Source: Porticoccaceae bacterium (lineage in GTDB: Bacteria > Pseudomonadota > Gammaproteobacteria > Pseudomonadales > Porticoccaceae). Taken from it: 29,507 nt of DNA. The notes below the pieces were generated by a model. That model made no database searches and was not told the origin of the DNA. It saw nothing but the letters and a program-made list of their open reading frames with translations. The translations under genes and the position numbers were made by a program. Position 1 is the stretch's first letter. Every line of letters starts with the position of its first letter. Of this stretch, positions 17,221 to 25,927 are shown one piece after another. The stretch spans positions 3,610 through 33,116 of the forward strand of contig DNBN01000202.1 in NCBI GenBank assembly GCA_003491845.1, written 5' to 3'.

Positions 17221-18021
17221 ATGTATTTCAATAGTGTAAAAGTAATTAATCAAAAATATTGCTTGCTGCTTTTTTTGCTGGCCGGCGTCTTGCTTTCAGG
17301 ATGTGCTAACAATGGGTCTCAAGCCTCTCCCCAGAGGTTGGATAATCTCAATGGCTTCAATCAGCATGTTAACCTAGCTAAGCAATATGTTGCGATTAAT
17401 AACCGTGATCTAGCAAGAATTCATCTTGGTAAAGCCGAGAAATTTACGGTTAAACAATACCAAAAATCACAGCTTTATAATGCTTATGCCTTGTTGTATC
17501 AGAGTGAATCTGAATTTCGGTTGGCCGAAGAGAATTATAGAAAGGGCATTAAAAGTAACCCAAAAGATTCAACAGTAAGATATAATTTTGGTTCGTTTTT
17601 ATTTAGTCAAAAGCAGTACCAAAAATCTATGGATGAGATGTTGATCGTCAGTTCAGATCTGAATTATCCGCGCAGGCCACAGGCGTTTTATTTTGTAGGA
17701 ATGTCGCAGGAAAGACTAGGTGATTATGCAGCTGCAGTGCAAGCTTTTAAGAAAACTATTAGCCTATCGCCGCAGTTCTTAATTGGTTATTTACAGCTAA
17801 GTAAAATATATTTTTTGCAGAAGCAATATCAGTCAGCACAAGCAGCGCTGAAGTACTATATGGCAAACAACACCGAACCAACGGCAGAAAATTTTTGGTT
17901 GTTAATTCAGATTAATTTGGCCCTCGGTGAAATGGACTCTGTAAAAGATAGCGGCAGGTCGTTAATTCGATTATTTCCAGCATCACCAGAAGCGCAACAA
18001 TTTACACAGTTGACCCAATGA
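17221..18021 (+). CDS. pilW: Type IV pilus pilotin lipoprotein PilW (PilF-like)
   Basis: A 266-residue lipoprotein with lipobox LLSGC (C28) followed by tetratricopeptide repeats from about residue 45 to the end, for example YRKGIKSNPKDSTVRYNFGSFLF and DYAAAVQAFKKTISLSPQF. The family acts as pilotin for the PilQ secretin in the outer membrane, needed for type IV pili. It lies between rlmN and ispG as in most relatives. The usual next gene, rodZ, is missing, with only 60 bases before ispG. Symbol usage varies (pilF in Pseudomonas). Confidence 0.9.
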   Translation: MYFNSVKVINQKYCLLLFLLAGVLLSGCANNGSQASPQRLDNLNGFNQHVNLAKQYVAINNRDLARIHLGKAEKFTVKQYQKSQLYNAYALLYQSESEFRLAEENYRKGIKSNPKDSTVRYNFGSFLFSQKQYQKSMDEMLIVSSDLNYPRRPQAFYFVGMSQERLGDYAAAVQAFKKTISLSPQFLIGYLQLSKIYFLQKQYQSAQAALKYYMANNTEPTAENFWLLIQINLALGEMDSVKDSGRSLIRLFPASPEAQQFTQLTQ

Positions 18022-18081
18022 CGATGTTTAGATTTATGCCCTTTTAGGTCGTTCAATTTAGAAGAAGAGAGTAACACGGTT

Positions 18082-19209
18082 GTGAGTTTTAGTGAGTCGC
18101 CCATTGTACGTCGAAAATCCAAGCAAATTATGGTTGGCGACATTGCTGTGGGCGGTGATGCGCCTATCTCTGTTCAAAGTATGACCAACACTCCCACCTC
18201 AGATGTTGATGCAACGGTCGCACAAATAGAATCAATTCAGCAGGCGGGAGCCGATATTGTGAGAGTATCAGTGCCGTCATTAGCCGAGGCAGAAGCCTTT
18301 GGAGAAATTCGCAAAAGAGTGTCGTTACCTCTGATTGCAGATATCCATTTCGATCACAAAATTGCACTTAGAGTAGCTGATCTAGGCGTTGACTGCTTAC
18401 GAATAAATCCGGGCAACATTAGTCGTGAAGATAGGCTCAAAGAAGTTATAACCAAAGCCAAAGACTTAAATATTCCAATCCGAATTGGGGTGAATGCTGG
18501 TTCTTTAGGAAGAGATTTACTGCGCAAATATGGTGAGCCAACCGCAGAAGCTATGGTTGAATCTGCTATGAGAAATGTAGATAGATTAGATAAGTATGAT
18601 TTCCAAAATTTCAAAGTAAGTGTAAAAGCTTCTGAAATTTTTATGGCTCAGGCGGCCTATAGAGATCTTGCCAAGCGTATAGAGCAACCTTTACATTTGG
18701 GTATTACTGAGGCTGGAGGATTACGCTCTGGTACCGTGAAATCGGCTATCGGATTAGGTGCTTTGCTACTTGACGGTATTGGCGATACCGTACGTATATC
18801 ACTAGCTGCGGACCCTGCAGAAGAAGCTAGGGTTGCATGGGCTATGCTTCGCAGTCTAAGGCTAAGATCTAAAGGAATTAATTTCATTGCTTGCCCAAGC
18901 TGTTCTCGACAAAATTTTGATGTTATTTCAACCGTTAATGCTCTCGAGTCTAGGCTAGAGGATATTACTGTGCCAATGGATGTCTCAATTATTGGCTGTA
19001 TTGTGAATGGACCGGGTGAGGCAAAAATCTCTGATTTTGGTTTGACCGGAGGAACGCCGGCCAACTTAGTCTATCTTGACGGTATTCCTGACCACAAAAT
19101 TAGTCAAGAAAACCTAGTGGACCAGTTAGAATCTGAAATTCGGGCTAAGGCAGCTGCGCTGGAGATTCAAAGAATCCATGATGCCGACCAGATAATAGCT
19201 AAGGGTTGA
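18082..19209 (+). CDS. ispG: 4-hydroxy-3-methylbut-2-enyl diphosphate synthase IspG
   Basis: IspG (GcpE) is the penultimate enzyme of the MEP isoprenoid pathway, a [4Fe-4S] enzyme reducing 2-C-methylerythritol 2,4-cyclodiphosphate. Cluster ligands are C271 and C274 ([11 protein letters not shown]), C306 ([10 protein letters not shown]) and E313. The N-terminal TIM barrel carries [12 protein letters not shown] and [12 protein letters not shown]. Length is 375 residues, close to the 372 in E. coli. The start is GTG with GAGAG 10 bases upstream. The stop overlaps a possible TTG of hisS, but hisS starts a little later. Confidence 0.97.
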   Translation: MSFSESPIVRRKSKQIMVGDIAVGGDAPISVQSMTNTPTSDVDATVAQIESIQQAGADIVRVSVPSLAEAEAFGEIRKRVSLPLIADIHFDHKIALRVADLGVDCLRINPGNISREDRLKEVITKAKDLNIPIRIGVNAGSLGRDLLRKYGEPTAEAMVESAMRNVDRLDKYDFQNFKVSVKASEIFMAQAAYRDLAKRIEQPLHLGITEAGGLRSGTVKSAIGLGALLLDGIGDTVRISLAADPAEEARVAWAMLRSLRLRSKGINFIACPSCSRQNFDVISTVNALESRLEDITVPMDVSIIGCIVNGPGEAKISDFGLTGGTPANLVYLDGIPDHKISQENLVDQLESEIRAKAAALEIQRIHDADQIIAKG

Positions 19210-19217
19210 TAGGCCTT

Positions 19218-20495
19218 ATGACAAAAATTCAATCACTTCGGGGTATGCATGATCTGCTCCCAGACCAAACTTCCACGTGGCAGTATTTTGAAAAAATAAT
19301 TGCTGAAATCTTAGAGCGTTATAGTTATCAAGAGATTCGTTTTCCAATTTTGGAACAAACTGAGCTTTTTAAGCGCTCTGTGGGTGAGGCAACAGACATT
19401 GTAGAAAAAGAAATGTATAGCTTTGATGATCGCAATGGCGACTCCTTAAGTCTAAGGCCAGAGGGCACCGCCGGATGCGTGCGCGCCTGTATGCAGAACG
19501 GATTATTGCATAACCAGACGCAACGTTTATGGTATACCGGTCCGATGTTTCGTCATGAGCGTCCACAAAAAGGCCGTCAACGCCAGTTTCACCAAATTGG
19601 TGTTGAAGCGTTTGGTTTAAAGGGTTCAGATATTGATGCTGAGCTAATATTGTTGACCTCAAGATTTTGGAAAGCACTAAAAATTGATCATGCGGTAACC
19701 CTGCAAATTAACTCCTTGGGAACCAGCGAGGATCGTCTCCGCTTCAAAGATGAATTGGTGAGCTACCTCACCAAGCATTTTGAGCAGCTCGATGAGGATA
19801 GTCAACGGCGTCTTAGCACGAATCCAATGCGGATTTTAGACAGCAAAAATCCAGTGATTCAGACGTTACTTGAAGGTGCTCCGGTTCTTGCCGATTTTAT
19901 CGATGACGAATCTCGTGACCATTTTTCTAAGGTGCTTGCTGTGCTTGAAGCTGCAGACGTTCCGTTCGAAATTAACCACAAGCTCGTGAGAGGACTAGAT
20001 TATTATTCAAAAACAGTTTTTGAATGGGTGACAACTAGTTTGGGTGCCCAGGGCACTATCTGTGGTGGTGGTCGTTACGACGGTTTGGTCGAACAGTTCG
20101 GTGGTAAGCCATGCCCAGGAGTAGGCTTCGCTATGGGAGTTGAGCGACTGGTACTTTTACTCGAAGCACTTGATGTAGTGCCATCATCTGTTTCACATGG
20201 TGTAGATGTGTATATTGTAGCGGGTTCAGAGCATACTGTACCCTCAATGGTATTGGCTGACAGATTAAGAGATCAATGCCCGACCTTGAGAATAGAAAGT
20301 CACTGTGGTGGCGGTAGTTTTAAATCACAGATTAAAAAGGCGGACAAAAGCGGTGCTGATATAGCATTAGTCTTGGGTGAGCAAGAGCTTTCTGATGGTA
20401 CTGTTGGGGTAAAGTATCTCAGAAAACAACATCCACAAGAATCTGTTGTCCAAACAGGACTGGCAGACTTATTAAATTTATTTTTTACTGATTGA
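19218..20495 (+). CDS. hisS: Histidyl-tRNA synthetase
   Basis: A class II aminoacyl-tRNA synthetase of 425 residues that charges tRNA-His. ATG 19218 gives [15 protein letters not shown], like E. coli MAKNIQAIRGMNDYLP; the frame is open from TTG 19206, which would add four residues. Class II motif 2 is [19 protein letters not shown]. The histidine-specific blocks are [15 protein letters not shown] and the Gly-rich [20 protein letters not shown]-terminal anticodon-binding domain follows from about residue 325. It is 8 bases from ispG. Confidence 0.98.
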   Translation: MTKIQSLRGMHDLLPDQTSTWQYFEKIIAEILERYSYQEIRFPILEQTELFKRSVGEATDIVEKEMYSFDDRNGDSLSLRPEGTAGCVRACMQNGLLHNQTQRLWYTGPMFRHERPQKGRQRQFHQIGVEAFGLKGSDIDAELILLTSRFWKALKIDHAVTLQINSLGTSEDRLRFKDELVSYLTKHFEQLDEDSQRRLSTNPMRILDSKNPVIQTLLEGAPVLADFIDDESRDHFSKVLAVLEAADVPFEINHKLVRGLDYYSKTVFEWVTTSLGAQGTICGGGRYDGLVEQFGGKPCPGVGFAMGVERLVLLLEALDVVPSSVSHGVDVYIVAGSEHTVPSMVLADRLRDQCPTLRIESHCGGGSFKSQIKKADKSGADIALVLGEQELSDGTVGVKYLRKQHPQESVVQTGLADLLNLFFTD

Positions 20496-20504
20496 GGGAC
20501 AATC

Positions 20505-21236
20505 GTGGCTGAAGAACGAACTGACGAAGAACAAATTGAGGCATTGAAACTGTGGTGGGCGGAGAACGGTATGAAAACTATCGCTGCTATTGTTTTGGTT
20601 GTGGGTGGCTATTTTGGATGGGAGTCTTGGACCCAGACAGTAAAGACTGAGTCTGAGCAAGCTTCAAAAATTTGGCAGGATACTTTGGCTATTGTTGAAA
20701 CAGGACAGTCTGAAAATTCACTTAATGAAGAACAAAAAGAAGCTATCAATGAAAACATAGCACTACTAAAATCTGACCACAGTAAGACCGGATACGCACA
20801 CTTTGCGGCAACACTTAAAGCAAAATTGGCCGTAGAATCTGGCGATTTAGATACTGCAGCTACCGAATTGCAATGGTCTTTGGATAACGGGCCTGTGCAG
20901 GCGACACAAATAATTGTGAAATTACGTTTGGCTCGTGTTGAGGCTGCAAGGGGTAATTTTGATACTGCACTTCAGATGCTTCAGGGCGTTGATGCTGGAG
21001 CTCATAAAGCTGCCTTTGATGAAGCTAGAGGCGATTTCCATCGTCAACTTGGCAATGACGCCGCCGCTTACACTGCTTATGAGTCCGCTATGGCGACTAG
21101 TCAATCCTCAGATCCTATTGCAAGAAACGTTTTGGCCTTAAAGTTTGGTCAGGTGCGTTCGGCCTCACCGGGCCCCACTGTGGATTCTGAAGTAGTTGAA
21201 TCGACCAACTCTACTGTCATGGAGACAGTTAAATGA
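20505..21236 (+). CDS. yfgM: YfgM-like tetratricopeptide membrane protein
   Basis: A 243-residue protein with a short acidic cytoplasmic N-terminus, one membrane segment (about residues 24-42, TIAAIVLVVGGYFG) and a periplasmic TPR-like domain. In E. coli, YfgM works with PpiD at the SecYEG translocon, passing exported proteins to periplasmic chaperones. The family start LKLWWAENG matches. GTG 20505 has GAGGGA about 6 bases upstream. It overlaps bamB by 4 bases (ATGA), so the two are translationally coupled. The C-terminal 30 residues are low-complexity and diverged. Confidence 0.92.
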   Translation: MAEERTDEEQIEALKLWWAENGMKTIAAIVLVVGGYFGWESWTQTVKTESEQASKIWQDTLAIVETGQSENSLNEEQKEAINENIALLKSDHSKTGYAHFAATLKAKLAVESGDLDTAATELQWSLDNGPVQATQIIVKLRLARVEAARGNFDTALQMLQGVDAGAHKAAFDEARGDFHRQLGNDAAAYTAYESAMATSQSSDPIARNVLALKFGQVRSASPGPTVDSEVVESTNSTVMETVK

Positions 21237-22375
21237 GAAAAATAAGTCTACTTTGCTGCCTATCACTGCTTTCAGGGTGCAGTTGGTTTAGTGACGATGA
21301 AGATGCAGCTATTACGCCGGCGGAACTCGTTGATTTTACCAGTGAAGTTTCTATTACTCGTGCCTGGTCGGCCAACATAGGTTCTGGTACCAAGAGTTAT
21401 TTAATCAGTTTGCGTCCAGCGGCGAGCGAAGATACCGTTTTTGCATCTGACTATGATGGCACTGTCACTGCCTTAGATATCAGTACTGGTGAAAAGCGTT
21501 GGCAGGTCGGACTTGAGGCGATGGTAACTGGAGGCGTAGGGTACGGTCATCAAATGGTGATGATAGGGACTATAGAGGGTGTGGTGTACGCTTTGGATGC
21601 GGCCGATGGGTCTATCTTGTGGACGGCTAAGGTCAGCTCTGAGGTGCTTTCAAGCCCAAAAACTAACGGCGAAATTGTTGTTGTGCATAGTATTGACAAT
21701 CAAATGGTTGCTCTGGATGCACAATCTGGAGAGGAGCGTTGGCGACATAATGGCGAGGCGCCTATTTTAAGTGTTCGCGGGACTAGCGAGTCTATTGTTA
21801 CTGATACGATGGTTTTGTCAGGTTTTGATTCTGGTAAGTTGATTGCATTTAATGCAAGCAACGGCTCAATTACTTGGGAGACAAGAGTAGCACTTCCCAA
21901 AGGCAGAACCGAACTTGAGCGCATGGTAGATATTGATGGTGAGCCTCTGTTAGTGGGTGATGTCATCTATGCGGTTACTTATCAGGGTCGTATTGGAGCC
22001 ATTAGCCGAGGTACTGGAAGAGATCTATGGTCACAGGATACATCATCACATCATGCGCCAGCCCACTTTTCGGGTCAAATCTATGTGAGCGCTGCAGAAG
22101 ATGTAATTGAAGCATTTAAAGCGGGTAGCGGTAAGTCTATGTGGCGTAATGATCAGCTCTTTTTACGCCGAGTAACAGGCCCTGTGGCTACCGCAGGCGC
22201 TATTGCTGTTGCTGATGCTGATGGCTATCTACATGTGCTTGACGCAGATGATGGACACTTTATTGGTCGGACAAAAATGGACAGCAGCGGCGTTAGTAGC
22301 CCAATGCTAAGTGTGGCTGATCGTCTTATTGTGCAGGCTAACAATGGCACTCTAAGTGCATATAAAATTCAATAG
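21233..22375 (+). CDS. bamB: Outer-membrane assembly lipoprotein BamB
   Basis: A 380-residue lipoprotein subunit of the BAM complex, which inserts beta-barrel proteins into the outer membrane. The signal ends in LLSGC with lipidated C16. The mature part is an eight-bladed PQQ-type propeller; repeats are visible as GTVTALDISTGEKRWQVG, GVVYALDAADGSILW, QMVALDAQSGEERWR and GYLHVLDADDGHFIG. It overlaps yfgM by 4 bases. A hairpin with a U-run begins 26 bases after its stop and probably ends the ndk-to-bamB transcript, at least in part. Confidence 0.96.
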   Translation: MRKISLLCCLSLLSGCSWFSDDEDAAITPAELVDFTSEVSITRAWSANIGSGTKSYLISLRPAASEDTVFASDYDGTVTALDISTGEKRWQVGLEAMVTGGVGYGHQMVMIGTIEGVVYALDAADGSILWTAKVSSEVLSSPKTNGEIVVVHSIDNQMVALDAQSGEERWRHNGEAPILSVRGTSESIVTDTMVLSGFDSGKLIAFNASNGSITWETRVALPKGRTELERMVDIDGEPLLVGDVIYAVTYQGRIGAISRGTGRDLWSQDTSSHHAPAHFSGQIYVSAAEDVIEAFKAGSGKSMWRNDQLFLRRVTGPVATAGAIAVADADGYLHVLDADDGHFIGRTKMDSSGVSSPMLSVADRLIVQANNGTLSAYKIQ

Positions 22376-22400
22376 CGATAAATCTTGTTAATTACAGTAG

Positions 22401-22430
22401 AATGCCGCTATCAAACCTAGCGGCATTTTT
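22401..22430 (+). terminator. Intrinsic terminator between bamB and der
   Basis: AATGCCGCTA (22401-22410) pairs perfectly with TAGCGGCATT (22418-22427), 10 bp with a 7-base loop, and the right arm runs into a T stretch (22426-22430). It is a good rho-independent terminator for bamB. It ends only 6 bases before the der start codon, so it must also lie in the der leader of any read-through transcript. Confidence 0.8.
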
Positions 22431-22436
22431 AATTCT

Positions 22437-23846
22437 ATGATTCCTGTTATAGCCCTTGTTGGGCGGCCCAATGTAGGAAAGTCTACACTCTTTAATCGAC
22501 TCACTCGCAGTCGAGACGCTCTGGTGGCTAATTATTCTGGGCTAACCAGAGATCGCAAGTATGGCGATGGAGAAATGTTTGATCGTCGTTTTATGGTTAT
22601 TGATACTGGAGGCATTAGTGGCGAAGAGGAAGGTATCGATGCCGAGATGGCTGATCAGTCCTTATTGGCAATGGATGAAGCCGATATTGTTTTGTTTATT
22701 GTGGATTGTCGCGCAGGCGTAACGTCGGCAGATTTTATGATTGCAGACAAATTACGTCGCAAAAATCGTAAAGTATATTTAGTCGCGAACAAAATTGATG
22801 GCTTAGACCCAGCTGCTGCCCTAGCTGACTTTTACCAGATGGGTTTTTCTGGTATGTACCCTACTACCGCGACACATGGTAGAGGGGTGCGTTCGATGAT
22901 GGAAGAGGTTCTGGCCACTTACCCTGAGTACGTTGAGCCGGAGGATAATGATTCTAACAGTATTAAAATTGGTGTCGTAGGAAGGCCGAATGTAGGTAAG
23001 TCGACCTTAGTAAACCGCCTTTTAGGTGAGGAGCGGGTGGTTGTTTATGATCAGCCCGGAACGACCAGAGACAGTGTTTATATTGAGTACGAGCGACACG
23101 GGAAAAATTATACCCTTATCGACACCGCTGGCATCAGAAAACGCAAAAATGTGAAGCTTGCCGTAGAAAAATTCTCTATTGTTAAAACACTACAAGCTAT
23201 TGATGATGCCAATGTTGTGATTTTGATGGTAGATGCCCATGAGGGGTTGGTTGATCAGGATTTACATCTTATGGGTTCGGTTATTGACGCTGGACGTGGT
23301 TTAGTTATTGGAATTAATAAGTGGGATGGCCTTGATGCAGATAAAAAAGAGCACATCAAGGTAGAGATTAAACGAAGACTACAGTTTGCAGAGTTTGCTG
23401 ATGTTCACTTCATTTCGGCCCTGCATGGCTCTGGTGTTGGTAATCTTTATGATTCCATTGGTGCAGCTTACAGTGCCGCTACAGATACTCTGAGTGCCTC
23501 AAGACTAACAAAAGTCTTGGAAGGCGCAGTTGAAGAGCATCAGCCGCCGATGGTGCATGGACGACGGGTTAAGTTGCGATTTGCTCATGCGGGAGGACGT
23601 AATCCACCGGTAATTATTATTCACGGTAATCAAACTGATTCTGTTCCAGCACAGTACACTCGTTATCTTGAGAAAATCTTCCGACGAGAGCTTGGTCTTC
23701 ATGGCACGCCCGTCCGCGTGGAGTACCGAACCGGCGATAACCCCTATAAAAATAAGGCCGCTGGTGCTGCTGATGGCAGTACCAAAACCCGTAAAAAGGT
23801 GGTTAAGTACAGCAAGCGCAATGATGCTAATCAAAAGCGTAAGTAA
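22437..23846 (+). CDS. der: Ribosome assembly GTPase Der (EngA)
   Basis: A 469-residue essential GTPase with two tandem G domains and a C-terminal KH-like domain, acting in 50S subunit maturation. The first P-loop is [12 protein letters not shown] (about residues 8-19), the second [12 protein letters not shown] (about 182-193). Further motifs are DTGG and DTAG for G3, NKID and NKWD for G4. The C-terminus is a basic tail ([13 protein letters not shown]). The start matches other Der proteins, yet no Shine-Dalgarno is present: the 36 bases before the ATG are almost entirely a terminator hairpin. Translation may be leaderless, coupled to unfolding, or low. Confidence 0.97.
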   Translation: MIPVIALVGRPNVGKSTLFNRLTRSRDALVANYSGLTRDRKYGDGEMFDRRFMVIDTGGISGEEEGIDAEMADQSLLAMDEADIVLFIVDCRAGVTSADFMIADKLRRKNRKVYLVANKIDGLDPAAALADFYQMGFSGMYPTTATHGRGVRSMMEEVLATYPEYVEPEDNDSNSIKIGVVGRPNVGKSTLVNRLLGEERVVVYDQPGTTRDSVYIEYERHGKNYTLIDTAGIRKRKNVKLAVEKFSIVKTLQAIDDANVVILMVDAHEGLVDQDLHLMGSVIDAGRGLVIGINKWDGLDADKKEHIKVEIKRRLQFAEFADVHFISALHGSGVGNLYDSIGAAYSAATDTLSASRLTKVLEGAVEEHQPPMVHGRRVKLRFAHAGGRNPPVIIIHGNQTDSVPAQYTRYLEKIFRRELGLHGTPVRVEYRTGDNPYKNKAAGAADGSTKTRKKVVKYSKRNDANQKRK

Positions 23847-23848
23847 AC

Positions 23849-24001
23849 GTGAGCAATAAAGCCCAATTTATTCAAGGTATTAAGCTTATCTGCGTAGATC
23901 ACGGTGCTGTTGATGACCAAACCATAATGACTAATTGGTTAGGGGGCGCTAGATGTGATTTAGCGGTAGCTGTGTTCTGTGTACCACCTGTCTTAAAATG
24001 A
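23849..24001 (+). CDS. Short hypothetical ORF after der
   Basis: A 50-codon frame begins with GTG two bases after the der stop and ends in TGA at 23999-24001, overlapping the 3' end of the lrp-like gene on the other strand by 53 bases. The translation starts SNKAQFIQGIKLICVDHG and has three cysteines in total. I recognise no family; it does not look like E. coli YfgJ, which occupies this place there. The der-proximal half may be a real or decayed gene. The only support is position, since the lysine-rich end of der offers no clear ribosome-binding site. Confidence 0.2.
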   Translation: MSNKAQFIQGIKLICVDHGAVDDQTIMTNWLGGARCDLAVAVFCVPPVLK

Positions 24002-24422
24002 AACTCGTTTTAATGCTGTTCACGCCTTTTATTTGATTGAGTTTATTGAGTAAAAATTTCTGGTAATGATCCATGTTTGGCATCACCACTTTTAATAGGT
24101 AATCATTGTCACTACCGGTTATTAGGGAGCATTCAATAACTTCAGGCAAGCATGTTATTTTTCTGTCAAAATTAGCTAACCGATCAGGACTTTGATGATC
24201 TAGGCTAACAGCAATATAAATGCTAATGGGCAAACCAATTTTTCGTTGATCCAGCACCGTCACCTGGCGACTAATTATACCGCTCTCTTCAAGTAGTTTT
24301 ACTCGGCGTGCGCAGGGCGATGGAGATAATCCGACTCTTTCTGATAGTTCTAGATTGTTTATACTGCCATCAGTTTGAAGTTCTTCAAGTATCCTTTTAT
24401 CTAAACGATCAATTTTTAACAT
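23949..24422 (-). CDS. Lrp/AsnC family transcriptional regulator
   Basis: A 157-residue regulator. The N-terminal helix-turn-helix (LDKRILEELQTDGSINNLELSERVGLSPSPCARRVKLLEESGII, about residues 7-50, split here only for reading) is typical of Lrp, and the C-terminal RAM domain (about 65-145, with SLITGSDNDYLLKV) binds amino acids and drives oligomerisation. It is divergent from a methionine gamma-lyase, sharing a 139-base AT-rich region. By the habit of this family it most likely controls that gene in response to methionine or another amino acid. This is inference from position. It is not close enough to E. coli Lrp or AsnC to give a symbol. Confidence 0.92.
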   Translation of the reverse strand: MLKIDRLDKRILEELQTDGSINNLELSERVGLSPSPCARRVKLLEESGIISRQVTVLDQRKIGLPISIYIAVSLDHQSPDRLANFDRKITCLPEVIECSLITGSDNDYLLKVVMPNMDHYQKFLLNKLNQIKGVNSIKTSFILRQVVHRTQLPLNHI

Positions 24423-24561
24423 TGAATTTTATTCCCAATATTAGTTAATTTACTAGCGATATTAGCTATTTTAAGCATAAATATAAAGTAAAAAGAAATG
24501 ATATAGCCACAATAGTAGGATTAATATATAGCTACTTATCAAGATAATATTGAGTTTAACT
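24423..24561. promoter_or_regulatory. Divergent AT-rich control region, lrp-like gene / methionine gamma-lyase
   Basis: Very AT-rich spacer of 139 bases that must carry both promoters. Related short sequences recur: ATATTAGCTA (24459-24468), ATATAGCCAC (24501-24510) and ATATAGCTAC (24526-24535), suggesting operator half-sites for the Lrp-like protein. I cannot single out -35/-10 pairs with confidence in such AT-rich sequence. Confidence 0.45.
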
Positions 24562-25812
24562 ATGGCTAATAACGATAAAATTCAGTTGTCATTTGCATCC
24601 CGTGCTATTCATCTAGGTTATGATTCTTCAACCCATGAAGGGTCGCTCAATCCACCAATTTATATGACATCGACTTTTGCTTTTGACACTGTTAATCAGG
24701 GTGCTGATCGTTTTTCAGGCGAGGATCCTGGACATTTTTATAGTCGCATTTCTAATCCCACGCAAGAAATTCTTGAGAAGAAACTTGCTGGGTTAGAGGA
24801 AGGTGAAGCGGCGCTAGCCACCGCTTCTGGGATGGGAGCCATTTCAGCGACGCTGTGGACTCTTGTGAAACCTGGTGATCAGATACTAGTGGATGAGACT
24901 CTCTATGGATGTACTTTTTCATTTATGGTACACGGACTACAAAAATTTGGTGTTGAAATTTGTTTCGCAGATTTTACTGACCCTGATGCTATAGCGTCTA
25001 ACCTCGATGGTAAAACTACCGTAGTGTATTTTGAAACGCCGGTGAATCCAAACATGCGTGTTGTTGATATCGCTGCGGTGAGTGCGATTGTTAAAGGCTA
25101 TAGTGATGACATAATGATCATTGTTGATAATACCTATTGCACACCTGCACTACAGCGACCATTGACCTTAGGCGCGGATATTGTAGTGCATTCTGCTACT
25201 AAATATTTAGGTGGCCATGGCGACTTGATCGCTGGTGCAGTGGTCTCTACCGCTACTATTGTTGAGCAGATTCGACTCTACGGGGTCAAAGATATGACCG
25301 GTGCGGTTATTTCTCCTATGAGTGCATTTCTTATTTTAAGAGGTGTAAAGACCTTGGCATTACGTATGGAACGACATTGTCAAAATGCGCAAATTCTTGC
25401 AGAAATGCTGGTTTGTCATCCGGCGGTTGAAAAAGTATTTTTTCCTGGGTTAGCCACTGATCCATGGCATCTTATCGCCAGTAAGCAGATGGATAGTTTT
25501 GGCGGTATGTTAGCGCTAGAATTAAAAAAGGGTTTCGCAGGGGGAGTGCAAATGCTCAACAATCTTAAACTAGCAAAAATAGCCGTTAGCTTAGGTGATG
25601 CGGAGACGCTGGTGCAGCACCCCGCTAGCATGACTCACTCCACCTATTCTCTGGAAGAACGACAACGTCATGGTATTACTGAAGGTTTGGTTAGAATATC
25701 GGTAGGTCTGGAAGACATTGACGATATTCTATGGGACTTTCAGCAAGCGCTGGCCACTTTAGTACCTGAAGCAACCTCAGTTCCTCTTGGATATACAGGC
25801 AAAGACAGTTAG
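24562..25812 (+). CDS. mdeA: Methionine gamma-lyase
   Basis: A 416-residue PLP enzyme of the Cys/Met metabolism family. It splits L-methionine into methanethiol, 2-oxobutyrate and ammonia. The PLP lysine is K214 in SATKYLGGHGD. C117 in ETLYGCTFSF is the cysteine typical of methionine gamma-lyases rather than cystathionine enzymes, and the C-terminal blocks (SLGDAETLVQHPASMTHS and GLVRISVGLEDIDD) match the Pseudomonas putida enzyme closely. The frame is open from TTG 24550; ATG 24562 is the likelier start although its Shine-Dalgarno is poor. It forms a divergent unit with the Lrp-like gene, inserted between der and xseA. Confidence 0.92.
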   Translation: MANNDKIQLSFASRAIHLGYDSSTHEGSLNPPIYMTSTFAFDTVNQGADRFSGEDPGHFYSRISNPTQEILEKKLAGLEEGEAALATASGMGAISATLWTLVKPGDQILVDETLYGCTFSFMVHGLQKFGVEICFADFTDPDAIASNLDGKTTVVYFETPVNPNMRVVDIAAVSAIVKGYSDDIMIIVDNTYCTPALQRPLTLGADIVVHSATKYLGGHGDLIAGAVVSTATIVEQIRLYGVKDMTGAVISPMSAFLILRGVKTLALRMERHCQNAQILAEMLVCHPAVEKVFFPGLATDPWHLIASKQMDSFGGMLALELKKGFAGGVQMLNNLKLAKIAVSLGDAETLVQHPASMTHSTYSLEERQRHGITEGLVRISVGLEDIDDILWDFQQALATLVPEATSVPLGYTGKDS

Positions 25813-25846
25813 CAATTCTTCATGTGGCTAAGACGTTAGCTGCCAA

Positions 25847-25863
25847 CTAACTTAGCGAGTTAG
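25847..25863. other. Small inverted repeat between convergent mdeA and xseA
   Basis: CTAACT (25847-25852) and AGTTAG (25858-25863) form a 6-bp stem with a 5-base loop. An upstream GTTAG (25835-25839) can pair with the same CTAAC. There is no U-run, so a terminator role for the two convergent genes is only possible. The rest of the 115-base spacer shows nothing else I can name. Confidence 0.3.
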
Positions 25864-25927
25864 CATAGTGGATTGCCATAGGGAGCTGCTGCGTGGCGTT
25901 ACTATAGGGAATTACTCTGGGGCTTGA

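Noticed and set aside
18657..19064. Open frame of 135 codons on the minus strand opposite ispG
   Set aside because: Antisense shadow of a highly conserved gene; no ribosome-binding site or recognisable motif.
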